Shown: positions 36,169 through 50,122, counted from the first letter of the stretch. The stretch is 64,000 nt of DNA from Eopsaltria australis (GCA_034509425.1 JAVTVJ010000023.1:372001-436000); one strand, 5' to 3'. The notes: generated by a model from the sequence alone, not told the origin. Numbers and translations: made by a program.

Positions 36169-39100
36169 CTACAAAAATTAAGCAAGAAAAAGAAAATGAG
36201 TGCACTGCTCTGGTTACGTAAATGTAGAAGCACGTTTTTTAAAGTCAGCGAGCACGCAGGCAGAGCAGGGTTTCTTTTTGTGCACTAAAGCCTTATTACG
36301 CTAATGACATTAAGGTCTGACAATCCATGCTCAACACACCTTTGTGCAAATGCAGTGAGGGGCTAAATAAAAGGTCTTGCAAGGTTTGAGGCATTTTGTC
36401 CCTTAATTTAAATGAAGTTCAAACACAACGTGCATCTTTGCTGGTTCTAATAAACTATAAGTATCTTCATCTTCTGAAAACTCAGCCAGTCTTTCCATGC
36501 TGACTTTTGTTCTAATGACATCTACTTCTGCTTATCCTTTTCACTCATCTGCTCTACCCAAATGATGAAGAGATTATAGAAACTGGAAAAGTTGGCAACA
36601 AAAATTATTGTGCTGTACTTGTTCTAGAAGGGAGTAGGGGTCTCCATCTCCTTTACTATCAAACCAAGATTGTTCGGCATGTTTTCAAATTCATATAGAA
36701 GAATGTTACACCTTGAAGATGATTTACAAAAGCTGCTACAGTAAAATTTCTTGTCTTATAATTCTTTATTGAATCTTCTCATAAAGAGAATGAACAAAAT
36801 ATGGATGACATTTTTAATCATTTTTTTCTGAAAGAAAAAAAAGAGACAATATTTAAAAACCAAAAGACATCAATACCATTTAGGTTCTCTTTCTGTATTG
36901 CATAGAAACTGAAAATAAACCTCCCCTCTTTGTTTTTTACTTTTCTTAGCAAATTGGCTTAAAAATGAAGCTATATTTATTTTCTTTAGTGATTCATCTG
37001 GCTTTCTTTTTGGCTGGATATTGCAGTTCTGATAGAAAAGAGTGAATACTCTTTTTTTTTTTTTTTCAGTTTGACACTTTGTGGAAAAAAATCTGTGGCA
37101 ACTTAAAAGCATTGTGGGAGCCCTTATATGACACACTTCCCTTGGAGCTTGTGATTCTGTCATTATTGAGCAGGGGCATTAGCTAGGATATGAGGGAAAG
37201 AAAGCCCTGATAGGTTCTGTGTTGGGATTTTAGATTTGGGGAAATAAAAGTATTTTTTAAATAGAATGTGAAAAAAGGAACTGTAGAAAATCCAAATGAA
37301 CCATTCCTAATTTTTGTCAGTCATAACAAAGCATGCTCCTGGAGAAGGTAAATCTCCCCTTCTTCAACTACTAACAAAGCACTTTTCCAGGCTGATTGTA
37401 TGTTGCCGTGTCACATGTTACATCATAAGAAGATTGTCTTTCCAAACCATGAATCTTTAATCTTCTGCTCTTAATACTTCCTTTCTAAATCTGGACAGAC
37501 TTCAGATTCTGTGAGCAGTGGGCCTGAAAGTAGAAGTTCCACTGTCCAAATGGATATTAAATTGTTCATCAAACTGATGAAGCATGTTCTTGTGTCAGAC
37601 TCTGGGGACTTATTTTCGTCCATCGAAACGCTGAAAATTCTCAGTGTCATTGATAACACTTGCTAGGAATCATATCCCACAGAATATTTCAATGGAAAAG
37701 CTTTGTGCAGAGTGTAGCACCCTTTTACTGTGAACAATGATGATGATGATGATGATGATGATGTGCCAAAAAGAGAGACTCCTGTGTGCTGCTACCAGGG
37801 CACTACATGGCAGATTATATTTAGCACAGGTAATGGTATTAGAGTCCTGGGCTTAAAGTGCAAACAATGAGGCCGAGCTCATTGCTCTTCCAACTCTGAT
37901 GATCTTAAGAGCTGTGGGCATGAATTTGACTTACACTTGTGAAGCTTTTCCCTCCAATCTATTAATGCTTGAGTGTTTACTCATAGTAAAAAATGCCAGC
38001 CTGTCATTATAATACAAGCATGCTCTTCATTATATCCCCTTTAATTGTACAGTATTAAAGGATAGGAGTGATATTTTTAAACTTTGCATTTAATATTTAT
38101 GTCTTGTGTCAAAAGAAACTTTTAGGAATATAAGCAAGTACCAGCCAGAACTGAATAAAGAGCTACACAACTACTTCTGCTCCAAACCTTATAATTCTGG
38201 AGGATTTTTGTGAGTTTTAGAAAGATTCCTGTTTCAGCTTTTCCTTTTGCTGTAAGCGTTCAGACTCAATATCAAAAAATCTGAGCAGAAAGAGGGAAAC
38301 ATTAGGACAATTCTGAGACATTATCTTTTTGATATCTCTGAAGTCCAATACATGAAATTGAGGAGAAGTGTTCTGCTAATTAAATATTCAACTGTTCTAC
38401 AGAGCTGAAAATACATTTTCTCAGTCACCTTGTTTATTATGGGCATTTCTTTCCAAAAGCAAGAGCTGGAAATACAGCCCAAAAATGGTGTCCTCCTTGC
38501 CCTGCAGTGCTGCGCCATGTTGCTGCAGAAGCCTGCTGGGAAATAGCTCAGGTCTCAACAGCAGGTAGAGCTTTTTCAAATAAGCTTCCCCTGCACTGCA
38601 CAGTCAAGGAAGATTCCTGATAAAAATATGGAGCCTGCATATCCTTGTCTTCTGGAACAACCTCAGAAAGAGGATCATAGTAGTCTGTGATGAGAAAAGC
38701 CACCAGAAGCATGACAGAGAAATGGCTAAAAAAATGTCAATATGTGTGTTGCTGAGAAGGTGTCACACAGGAACAGACAGGGACAAGGCAATTCGAACAA
38801 GGCAAGTGTGGGGCCAGGGTTCCCCTTGTGGCATCTGTTCTTATGAGTTAATCAGTGGTGGGTGGTAAAAATGGGAGATTGGCAAATAGGAGCATTGACC
38901 TTCATTTTTTATCTCTACATTAAAATGATTGCAAATGCTACTTGATACGTAAGTATATATATAATATTCTGAGAGTGAATTTTTCTCCAACCTATAGTCT
39001 ATTGTCAGGGCTGAGACATGCTAGGAAAGATGGGTGAAGCAAAATGTCAAAAGGTTTCAGAAAAGCAATTCTACTTCCAGGTAGCACAGTGTACTGGTTA

Positions 39101-42100
39101 TTTTCTCAGCCTTCCTTTGCAGAGGCACCTAACATACTGCTCTGCTAATAGGCAGTTCTGCAGTTACTTAGCATTTAAATGATTTCAGGAGACTCGGCTG
39201 TATTTCAGACAAGGGAAAACACACACTTGCCAAAGTTAGTTAGCTCAGTTTACTAAAGTCTGGGGTAATTATTCTGTCGCAAATGCCTCTTTTATGCTAA
39301 AAATCTCAGGTGAAATCAAATAGCAGAAATAAAAAGAACATACCGTGTTTCATTTCAATAACAGGCAGATCAAACAGCTGCTGGACTAAACTCAAATGGA
39401 TCTTGCCATCACAGAGGAGAACATCTTTTGTTTCTTCAGTAACTGATCCATTTGAAAAGCTTTTCTTCATATGCATGTATGTAAAAGAAAAGAACTTGTT
39501 AATGGCTTAGATATCGAGCCTGAGTTCTTATAACTGTTCCTCTGCTCTTACTCTTTTCAGTTCTTTAGTCATTTTGCCTTTTCTTTGTCTGTCTTTCCTA
39601 CAGTTTATAGATGACATCATCATGCAGGGCTATTCTAAGCACAATCTCATAGTCCCATGTGAGGAGGATCAAAATGCCTCTGGTTTTTGCTTTGTGACCT
39701 TCTGCAGCTCAAAGCTGCCTCAGCCTGTATGTGTTCTGTCCTGGGGTGGGCATCTGTGTGTCTGTTGGCCCTCCCTGCCTGAAGCCAGTCTAGTGGAAGG
39801 GAATGTATCATACCTGGAATAACATTGTTCCAGATGCTGCCAGTGTAAATGAGTACTCTGCTGTATGTGTGGGTGGGTTTGAGAGCCATTGGGCAGCTAT
39901 TCCACCCTGGTAAAATAACCTCAGGGTTATTTTGGCACAGGGAATATTGCAGAGAGACTGGACTTAGCAACAGGCTCTCTGAAAAGCTGTCACAGCAAGG
40001 TAGCTTGGGAATCCTGTGACTTGCTTTGAGAGAGAGGGAATGTATGGATTTACAACCTTGGGATTTGCTCTGAGATTCACTGAAAGAACACACTTGAATA
40101 TAAATGTGGCTTGATTGTGCTTCATGAAATTTAGGTGGCCCTGAGAATCAACATCTTTGTGTTTCATCATTCTGAGTACTGCAAGGTGCAAGGACAAAAA
40201 ATAGTTGAGCTACTATGGTCATGGAGTGGATATATATTTGAATTTACATTTTCCTATATGCTATCATTTGAAAGTCCTTTTAACACTGACAGTTCTAATG
40301 ACTCAATGTCATTATGAAATGGATGTGAATGGGGACATTTTCTTCTAGATAATGTTGCTATCCTTTGTCCTGGGAATTTAATTTTGTTCTTTCCATGCTT
40401 TCCCCCTGTGTAGTTTCATGTGTTATGTTTCGCTTTGTTTCTTGTTCTTTGGCATTTTTATGTTTGCAATACCCCCAGATTTTGCATATTTGTTAGGAAT
40501 AACCAGTCTATTTACCCAATTTCATCGACCTCTCTGTTTTGTACATTCAAAAAGGATCCGAGGTAATGTTTCAGAATGGGTTGAAAGGATCTCATCTATC
40601 CTAACTCCTGTTCTAGTCCTACCCTGTCTGTGTCTGCTTCACACCCTTGAATCTTTTTTGCTAATGTAAAACTTACACTTGAATGAATTCACAACTGCAT
40701 CTTCTATTTGTGTGCACAGTAATCTAACCTTTGACTACATAAATGTCTCTTGCGGTGCTTGTCTTCATTTCTAATTGTGCTGTCTTTTGACAGTTGCTCT
40801 CTGTGAACGTGTGCTTTTTTGCTGTGTAACAACCTTTCTAAATCAATCCCTTTCACTTTTCTGTACGCAGTATCTGTGCTGTCATGCAACCACATTGAAT
40901 TCTGTAAATCAGAATGTCTGCTGACTGTTGCAAATGTCTTTTTCCCCACTCTGCTATAAATTTCTCATGCAGATAGTCTATGGCTGATTGTTATTTATTT
41001 ATTATGATTGATTTTATACATAAGAACCATAAAAAATATCTTTCCATTAAAAATGTGAACTTTCCAACTTTCAAAGTTCTTATCTTCTTATCTTTTTTCC
41101 ACATTCAAAACAAACAGAAATTTGTTGCTGCATAATTAATAAAGGACATACCTATGGAATACATTAAGGAAGTATCATTTTCTTAGTCATAAACCTATAG
41201 CAACTTTTTGTTACAGCTGTAACTATACAAGAGAAGTTCTTTGTAATTTTTAGGTATTTCCAAATTATGTAGTACTATATTCTATTGAACCTAAACACAC
41301 CTGAAACTCAATGAGCTGAATGTTCAGCAGTGAGTGTGTGCTTTGCACAGGCATTGCAAAGGTGCTCTTTGCCTGTGCAGGTATATGTGCAAAGCTTTGT
41401 CACTGCTGCAGATTGTGGACTAGCACATCTAACAACTATTTCATTTTCCCGAGTTCAGGTTGAAATAGCAGAGTTTCTTCAAACTGGAACTTCAGTTAAT
41501 GAATCATAGAAAAAAATGGACTGTAAATGAGGCTCATTGCCTTGACTCAAGTGGTCCATTTTTCATGTAGATATACTTCAACTCAAGGATTATCAGAAAA
41601 TATTCCAGTTCTGTCTCTCTTGACTTGGAATCAGTTTAATGGAAATGTATACTCAGGATGACTTCGTTCTAATTTGTTTCCTACTTAGCCTTTCGTATTA
41701 TTATTGGAACAGCCATTGGAAGACATTTTTATAGATACAAAACTGCATGACACCTATTTTTTATCCTAAACAGTTTTTGAAGTACAGACCTGAAAGATCA
41801 AGTCTCAGTTGTTTATCTTTTAGCACTTGTGATAAAAGAGCTATTTTGCATATGAGCTATTTTCTCTTTGTAATATGCTTATGTTTATAATGATAAACAT
41901 AATAATCTTATAAATTTATTTTTGACTTTTTGCAAAGTGAAAAAAAAAACTTTGACCTTCTGTCAGGTCAAGAATCTCTGTTATAATCTTCCAATTATTT
42001 AGGCTTTTTGTTTAATGCTTACTTTAAGTGATGATAATGTTCCCTCCTTTGGAGGAATGTGTTCACACACGTCATATCACAGATTAACTGATTTAAACCT

Positions 42101-45100
42101 GTACCTTCTTGTGAGGCAGGTAGCTCTTAGTATCCCCTTTTTATAGATGATCATACCATTACACAGGGAGCTTAAGAGATTTAGTCAAGGTCATGGAAGT
42201 AATTTATGACAGAGTTAGAGGTACAACTAGAGCCTGCCTTAGTGCTTCCCACTTTCATGCCTTAACCCAAAGAAAATTTTCTAGCCAAATCTAGATTTAA
42301 TCCACCTCTTCCCAAAATCATGTCTGCTTTTGCTATGTTGTTATTTATCTCCAGTAGGAGTCAGAGGACTTGAAATTCCCAGGTTAAAATCCCTTGTGTT
42401 AGTTGGTTTATCCTAGAACAAAGTTTACTGGTAGACTAAGAACATGTTAATCACAGAAGAAACAAATGTATTTCCACATACATGAGTGTGTATTTTCAGA
42501 TTAAGTTTGTTTAGCCAACTTCTTGTAGTATATCAAGTCCAACTCTCCAACAAAAATCCAACAAAAAGGAATGGTCAATTCAATAATTGTTTTCCTTCAC
42601 CCATGTCAGTCTGCCTGGATCAGATTTTATAGCCTATAAAGGGTGTTCTGGGCAGCAGCCAGCCCAGCCCAGCAGAGCCAAACTGTCCTTCAAAACTCAC
42701 ATTTTGGATTGCAAATATGTATGAGAAAAAAAATCATTTACTAAGGCAAAAAGATTCCTGAATGAGATGTTGCACACCGTATGTCTGTGCAATAAATGAA
42801 CATGCCCTCTCTCCCTTTTTTGAACCCCACTGAGCAGTCGGCTGGAGCTGGTTCTGCCTCTTGACCTTTTCTTCATTTGTCTTGTATTTCCTAATGCACT
42901 CCCTTATGCTCCCCTGCATGCTGAGATCATCTTAATGAACTTAAATTCAACAACTGATGAAACAGTGAAGTAAATGAGAATGTTCTACCAGTCAGAATTG
43001 TTTTTACTGACACTGGGTTAGTGATAAGTCGAAGTCTCAATGTGTCTTTCTTGCCCATGGATGTCTAGGAATGTGAAATGTTTTTGAGATGAGACCTGCA
43101 GCTGTGTGCCCAGTGCTGCATTACCTGCTGAAGGAGGTGCCTCACTGATGTGCCCACACTCCGCCTTTGTTCTTTTCATAACAGTATTGTATTTTGGATT
43201 CACAGACATCTTGTAGTAACTTAACATGAACAAAAGCAGAAATTTCATCTCTTAATCCTGGAATATATTTCTATGCACTTTATATTAGCTCATTTAGTTA
43301 ATTTCAATCCTGTGGGTTTTTTTTTTTTATTCCAGGTGTTAAATAACGGTCATAAATTTACAGGTGTGAAATCCTGATCCTGTACTGAAAATGCTACTGA
43401 CTTTGCGTCACATACAGCTTTTATAAGCATAACTCAGCAGATCATTAATGAAACTTCTGGATTAGCCTGAAAATCCATCATGAGAAAATCCACTAGTAAT
43501 TTTCTCCATTTTCTTCTATATTACTATAACTATTACTATCTCCCTTGCAGCTAATTCCTTAACCATCATCTTTTTCTTCTATTAACCCCTATTCTCTGCT
43601 GTTGAACAAATAATTTCCCCTGTGACATGATTTCAAGTACTGTACTAAATTACAGGTATTTTAAATATTCTTCACCTCCTTTGTGTTGATAATCTTTTAT
43701 AAGGGAAAGGCATCAGGTTAGTGCATGCATTGTACAGTGAATAGTGCTATGGTTGTCTAGGATTCTGTTTTCAGTCTTTTAAACCCTTGATTTCAACTGT
43801 GTTGTGCTCCACTGATGATTTCAGGTTCGATACCTTAGTACCCATTAGTCAGCTTGCTTTTACCTTGTCCCCTATTCATTGTGCAGGGTGAGAAAAAGCT
43901 AGCAAATTAGATAGATGTGGGGGTTATGTCCCAGAAGACAACGAAAAGATACTTAACTCAGGAAGAGAGCATTGAAGAGGAAGGAGAATTACATTTTACC
44001 TTCAGAGTACTGTGTCTCATTGCACCTTGAGCAGCACTGCTACAGGTAGAGTTCATTAGGTTTGGCAGCTTGCACTGCTCCCCTTCCATGTCATTATTGC
44101 TACTGTTGCTGTCATTCCTGCCTGCTTTTTGGTAGATTCTGTTTTTATTGTGGTGGAAATATTGATCTTTCCTTTCCTTACCCTTATGTGGGACATTCTA
44201 ATTGCAGCCTTAATTAACCTGGCAGAGAAGCATAAGCCTGTAAAATGTTTACGCTGGAAGAGATCTGAGGTGCTCAGAGGTGCTTAAATCCCAGTGCAGT
44301 TTGCCTTTATAGGGCACATCAGCATTCCAGGTGACAAGATGCTGGGATTTCTCTCCTCCTGGCTCCCTGTTAATAGTTCTGAAACTACTGTTTCAGGTGT
44401 ACTGTCATCTAAGATATACCTTTTGTGCTTGTGCTTCCATGATCTTTATGTATGATCTTTACTTTCTTTGTGCAGTATGAAAACTTGGCTTCGTTTTTGA
44501 CATTGCACATTCCTTTCCTTTTGCATCTGCATATCCAACAAACAAATCATCTGCTCTGACAAAAGGAGTTGTGTCTCCTCTACAAACCCTGCTTGTCTGC
44601 TATTGATCAGTTTCAGAACATTGTTGACAAAATGTGTTCATAACAAATTCCTCAATCTTTGCTCAAAATGTTATCTATGCATTAATCACACTTTCTCTTG
44701 ACTACTGCAGGTCTTTCTTTTACAGTCATCCTAAATCTCTTCCTTCTAAATTTCAGGATAGCTGACTAGTTTCTTGCTCCAGGGAGCAGTCATATCAGCT
44801 TCCTCTTCCATCATTTTCATGACTTACTTTCTATTGCTCAACCCGAGTCAAAATTGCCCTTTGGATTTCAGAAGGGTTCATGGTCTTATTACAGCTCATC
44901 GTTGCAGCCTGGTCTTCAGTCATTTTACTGTGCCCCCCTTATATTCCCCTTCTTTATGTCATGTATTTCTATCAGAACTTTACTGCCATATGTTTGGACC
45001 TTTTCTGTTCATCTCCCAGATATTTGTAAAAAAAACCAGTTTATTTTGTAGCTGACCTTAGCAATAAAATTTCCCATAGTAAATTGTATGAAGATACTAT

Positions 45101-48100
45101 AAAAGTACAAATTGACTTGTATACAATTATTGGTGAATGCTAAGAAAAGAAAGTCATTGTGACTAATTGCTGAAAAGATATTATTTCCTGTTTAATTATG
45201 CAATATATGCTCTCAGTGGTAAAAACTTTTGACATCATACTGCTTGTGAACAAAATATAGGAGTTTAAAGATATTCTTCATATTAAGATGAATCTTAGTC
45301 CTCCTGGCAAAGTTTGCCTAAATGCCTTTAATTTGAGATCCAGATTGGCTTTATTTCCACTGTAATTAGCTTTTGAATGAGACTAGTTTAAATATTCTGC
45401 AGCTGTTTCTTTTCTGGGGGAAGAGGATGATAAAAGTATCTTTTTGCAAAATGAAACAGAAAAAAATCTGTGACAGATCCTCTTCTTCTTTTTTCTCTTT
45501 TTATATAATATCTTCTTACTGCATTTGTCTGTCTGCCCTCCCACATTCCCCTGAATCACGAGCCTGTATGTGATGAAAGAGCAATAATATTTGCTTTTCA
45601 GGGTTGAATGATCAAGTTACCTCTGGTGGCTGAATGCTATTGCAAAAGTGATAGTGCAGTGACATTTCCAAAATGTGAATAATTGTGATTTTCTTCTATG
45701 GCTATGGGCTACAAAGAATACAAATTCTGGTAACAGTGTGTTTGTTAAAGATGTGACTTCTGAGGAGTTACGGGCAGGCTTGCACTAACGATAAACAAAG
45801 GTTTTGAAGACTGTTAAATGAGCAGACATTATGAATTATTAAGTAATAAATGTTTGGGTTTTTTTTTTGTTTTCTAAGCAGAACAGGAAATACACATAAA
45901 TATGTCAATAACACTTCTGCACAACAGTGTTCTTAATTGCTCATTAATTATTGCTACATTTTTATCTATTATACTCTCATTTTATTTTTTAAATGCATAA
46001 ATATGGTTATGCAGTTCTGATCATTATATTCTTTAGTACAATAGGTTTCTCAATCAAGACTGAGCCTCTGCTGTGCTGGGGATTATAGAGACACTTAAGA
46101 AAACATGCACTTGGCACAAAGAGCTGGAAGATAATGGCCATATTATTGACTGGACTGCAGTGTTCCTAAAGCTTAGAATGTTTTCCACTGGCTGATATTT
46201 ATATCATAAGGCAATAAAGCTATTTCCTGACTTTTTGCTCTGTGAGCACAGAGTCTGGCTGGAACCCACAGCCCAGCTGGTCTCTGAGATCACAGTGCAC
46301 TAAGCAACTCCTGAAGGAGGAACAAGGTTCAGATGTCTGAATATAAACTAATCAAAACAACTATTTCTCTGAAAATTATTAGCTGCCTATGAAGCAAATA
46401 TTTCCCTGTCTGTCTGTAGACCTTTTTGCCAAGTCTATTTTTCATTATTTTTTGGCATCATGCTGTGATCCTGTTAGGTTTCAGAAGAGGGGCTGAACTA
46501 TACAAGGCGTTAGTTGAGACTTCCCCAGGAAAGCTGTGTGTGTGGGAAGGCATTAGTGGCACTTTTTCTGAGTCATTGTAATGCAGTGCTAGCAGTGCTT
46601 GCTGCTGGCTTAATGTGCAACTAACCTGTTCAGATAAATAAGTCTTCCTTTCTAAATGTAGTTTGTGTAGCAGTTTTTTAGAAGCATTTAAGTTTTTTGT
46701 TGTTCTTTCCAAAGGAAAAAAAACAAACAGGTTAACTAATCCTTACTTCTTGTGCAAGCACGTGCATAGCGACTTCAGATCTTAGATTAATGTTACGTGT
46801 CACAAATAAAACTTCTCTTGGGAAAGGTTAATCCAATTGAATCCTAGAAACAGAGCTGCTTGCTAAATAAATAAGTTGACTTATATTAAGAAATCAAAAT
46901 TAATTTGAACATACTGGAGAACAGAAGGGCTTGCTTCTTGGCCAATAAAATCCTAAATTATTTAAAACAGACATGTTGCTTTTTCACCAGAATTTGTATA
47001 ATGTGTTCATGTTAAATTATTGACTCATTCGGATCGAAAGCTTTGCTTTTACCCAGAGAACCCAACACACCAGAATCTGTTTAAATGCCAAGTAAACGAT
47101 TGCTAAAAAGTAATGAATATGATTGCATTGAGTCACCACTCCCTTAATGAGCGTTTAAGGAGGGGTACTTAGATGTCTGTATGGATTCCTTTAAAGTTAA
47201 AGGAAGCAAAATTTGTTTGAGAAATAAACACTTCAGCATCATCACAATGCAGTGTATTATTTTGACATAGTGGTGCTTATGTTGCAGTAGATAAGAATAC
47301 ACTTATAATTGGCATCTACATCCTGAAAGGGACAGCAGTTTTATCACTACCATCAGCATGTTCAAAAATCTGATCAGTGTAATGTTAGTATTCCTGTGAA
47401 TAATATTAAAAATAATACATAGAAATAATTACCCAACCTACATTCCTTAGTTGAAATTCTCATTGAAGCAGGAGGAAATTTGCCAAAACAGGGGTAGATA
47501 GGAACATGATGGTTTGGCATCCTTATATTTATTTAATGAAATCATAATTATGTATTGATGGACTGGGGGGGGGGGAATGGGACAGTGTTTGAGGGGATTT
47601 TTCCAGGAAATTTGAAGCAATTATGTGTTTTACAAATTGAGTAAGTCCAATTTTGCAAAGAACAGTGTTGAGAAATCAAAGCAGAAATAAGCCAAATTCA
47701 TGTCATGTCCTTTTAAATTTTCCATAAATTGAGATTCAGTACTTTGTTTCAGTCTTCCTGTGAGTCTGCCTATCTTCAGACTCTGGATTTAAGCTCAGGT
47801 TTAAATTTATTACATTTCTGGTGAGCTACTGTAGCCCCCTATTCATCAGCTTATCTCTGCACTAAACTAAAATATAAGACTTTTGTAGATTAACAACTCT
47901 GGCTCTGTTCTCTCTGACAGATGCACACAAAATCAGCCAGTGTCAAAGACAATTGTGCATGATCAAAGAACAAACAGACAAATCTCCCATGTTAAGTATC
48001 CTCTAAACTATCCACATCATCCTGAGTTATAGTTCCAATGACAAATTATAATTCCATTTTACATTACGCTTGATGCCAAACCTAGGTTTCATTTCTTACG

Positions 48101-50122
48101 GGTTGATATGAATAAATGCATCCTCTTGATTTAAAGCTAAATAATTGCAAGATTGTTTAAAGATGTGGTTCCTATCACAGTATTTCTAAGCCGACAAAAT
48201 GTTACCTGGTAAGTGACGTGCACGACAGGCGGTTCCTGGGAGCATGGGTAGGCTAAAGAGATCCTCCTCCCGTTCCTAGCAAAGTCTGTTATTTCAGAAA
48301 GACTCAGCTGTAACTCATTGAAACTGCCACAAAGTCTCTCCAAATTTCTAGATATGTGACTCATTCCCCTTTCACCTGGCAAATTGTTGTTTTTAGGAGA
48401 ATTCGGTGCTTCTTGGATCACACTTAACTGCACTTTAGGGGATGTTGGTCTGCTGGAAATCCTGCTAGGTGATCCAAAACCACGAAGAGACACCGAGCGA
48501 TTCGTAGGTTCAGCATCCAATGTTTCCAAGGCCACTGAGGAGTCACCTGGGAGCCTTTTTTCATCCAGGTCACTCACACTTGATAAAGAGCTCTGCTCAT
48601 AACTAGGGCTCTTTACTTCTTCAATGAGTCTTCTCCTGCCACTCGGAGATTGAATAACTGTGCTTCTTGGTATTAACAACTCCCTGCTTTGAGGTTGGTC
48701 TTCTGTGGCAAGATTCTCAAAGAATTTTCTTTTTCCAGGTATGTTAACAGAGGATTCAAAGTTATAAAACATATTCTGCTTAGGTAATGCTGAAGCATTT
48801 TCTTCCAGCATCATCAGTTCCTTGACCATAAGACGCATTACATACCTGTCTGAACTTGAAGATGGAATGAGATTAGGCTCAGGGAACCTCTGCTTGCCAA
48901 TCAGAATCAATAAGAGTTTATCTGTTAAAAAGCATAGGCCCTTTGGTCTTTCATTTTTTTCCAGCTGGATTTGTTGTATGTGAGGCATGCAGGAAGAAGT
49001 TACTGAATACACCAAAACAATATTAGAAGCATTAGAGGCTACTGCCACAATCTGAGCTCTAAGGTCAAAAGCCATTATATCAGGAACCAGAATACCTGGG
49101 ATGGTGACTTTTCTGGTGGTCGTTACCTTCCTCTCAAAAGTCACCAAGATCAAGTGAGAAGAATCCTGACCATTTGTTGCTGCAGAGTCTTTGCGTTTCA
49201 GAGTAATGAGAGGACTGGGATCAGACCGACGGTGGTTTGCAAGGATATGGGTCAAATCCACAGGACCTGATGAAGAAGAAGCAACTGAATCAACACCTGA
49301 TCTATCTGAATCTATGGACTTTCTTCGTGTGTCCATGGAGAATTCCTCATCACCAAGCACCAGAGCAGGCTGTGAGATTAAAGAACCAGCTTCTGTACCA
49401 GAGGGCACATCAAATGCAATGCCTGCATTGAAACTACAGATATTATCTAAAGGAAGCTCAGTAGCTACAGCAATTTGGAAATCCAGGGTGGCTTCTATAG
49501 CGCAGATATAACCTCCCACATCAAAAACTGGGCAAAAGGAGCAGATATTTAGAGTTTTCTGGGCATTATCCCATATGTAGGAGTGCAGGGCACTGCCTAT
49601 AGCAACTACTAAACGATTACCATCCTTAGTCCAGCAAGCACAGTGGATGAGTCCGCTGCTTTTGATCTCTGCCTTAACCCGTGTATTGTCAGTACGAATG
49701 GCATGCAAGACTGAAGCATCTCGTTTTGTAAGCACAGCCAAGACCTCCTTCTTTGGATGCCAGACACAGCCCTGAGGAAGCAGTGGAAACGGCTCACCAA
49801 CTTCACAAGTCTGAGAAATCAAGGGCTTTTTCTTCTCTGCACTGCTATAGACCAGCTGCCAAATGCTTACGTGCTTTTTGTGCTGAACAGCGAGCAGAGC
49901 TGGGGTGTCTGTAGAGCAGCATGGGCCCCAGTAAAGCCCATGAACATGTTCAAATTGACCAACAATGCTTGAGTCTCCAAACTTCAGCTCTCTGTTTTGG
50001 TAGTATAAAGTAGTCAGTATCACTTGCTTCCCGTCTGTCCAGGCAATTCCATGCACAGGGTGGATAGCTTGATATAAAGCATTGAGGCCGGTTCTCAGCA
50101 GCTTTGCCTTTCCCAGATCCAT
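36002..50122 (-). CDS. WDCP: WDCP copy B, complete tandem paralogue
   Basis: Coding exons on the minus strand are 50122-48206 (639 codons), 39464-39344 and 36168-36002, giving 734 residues with introns in phases 0 and 1, identical to copy A. Start ATG 50122 has A at -3 and G at +4; the acceptor ending at 50155 leaves 32 bases of leader in this exon, without an upstream ATG. Domains follow copy A: WD-like sequence ([40 protein letters not shown]), Ser-rich linker (about 240-300), beta region (about 319-435), [12 protein letters not shown] (499-510), PTSPK (559-563), coiled coil (about 580-617). The two proteins are about two-thirds identical by eye, close to 90% over the first 67 residues, and nearly unrelated in the linkers and tail. 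It is far longer than copy A (introns about 8.7 and 3.2 kb against 1.4 and 1.1 kb) and AT-rich. By position it is the FKBP1B-proximal copy. Confidence 0.93.
37737..37763. repeat. (ATG)9 microsatellite
   Basis: Nine perfect ATG units in intron 2 of WDCP copy B. Confidence 0.97.
39344..39464 (-). CDS. WDCP: WDCP copy B coding exon 2
   Basis: 121 bp; it reads [20 protein letters not shown], then [20 protein letters not shown] and one base of Gly; the donor is CACG followed by gtatgt, as in copy A. The acceptor (gcatatgaag) has no pyrimidines next to the AG; its pyrimidine tract lies about 17-30 bases upstream with no AG between. Confidence 0.88.
42105..42245 (+). mobile_element. ancient MIR-type (CORE-SINE) fragment
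   Basis: In order it resembles the MIR consensus: 'cttgtgaggcaggtagctct', 'agtatccccttttt', 'atagatgatc', 'acacagggagcttaagagat', 'agtcaaggtcatggaagtaa', 'gacagagttagaggtacaac' and 'tagagcctgcc'. Similarity is moderate, as expected for a family that predates birds. It lies in intron 1 of WDCP copy B. Confidence 0.7.
47565..47575. repeat. run of 11 G
   Basis: Homopolymer in the WDCP copy B intron; a frequent site of length variation and sequencing error. Confidence 0.95.
48206..50122 (-). CDS. WDCP: WDCP copy B coding exon 1
   Basis: The exon starts at 50154 after acceptor ttctctactttag and codes from 50122 to 48206 (639 codons), ending CAG before donor gtaaca (phase 0). Translation past 48206 is intron. 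It is 22 codons longer than the matching exon of copy A, mostly from insertions in the Ser-rich linker and the region before the coiled coil. Confidence 0.93.

Larger units (their letters stand above)
39465..48205. other. WDCP copy B intron 1
   Basis: An 8.7-kb AT-rich intron; the matching intron of copy A is 1.4 kb. Apart from the MIR-like fragment and an 11-G run at 47565-47575 I recognise no element or exon. A few degenerate stretches (about 44.5-44.9 kb) might be very old LINE remnants. Confidence 0.55.
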
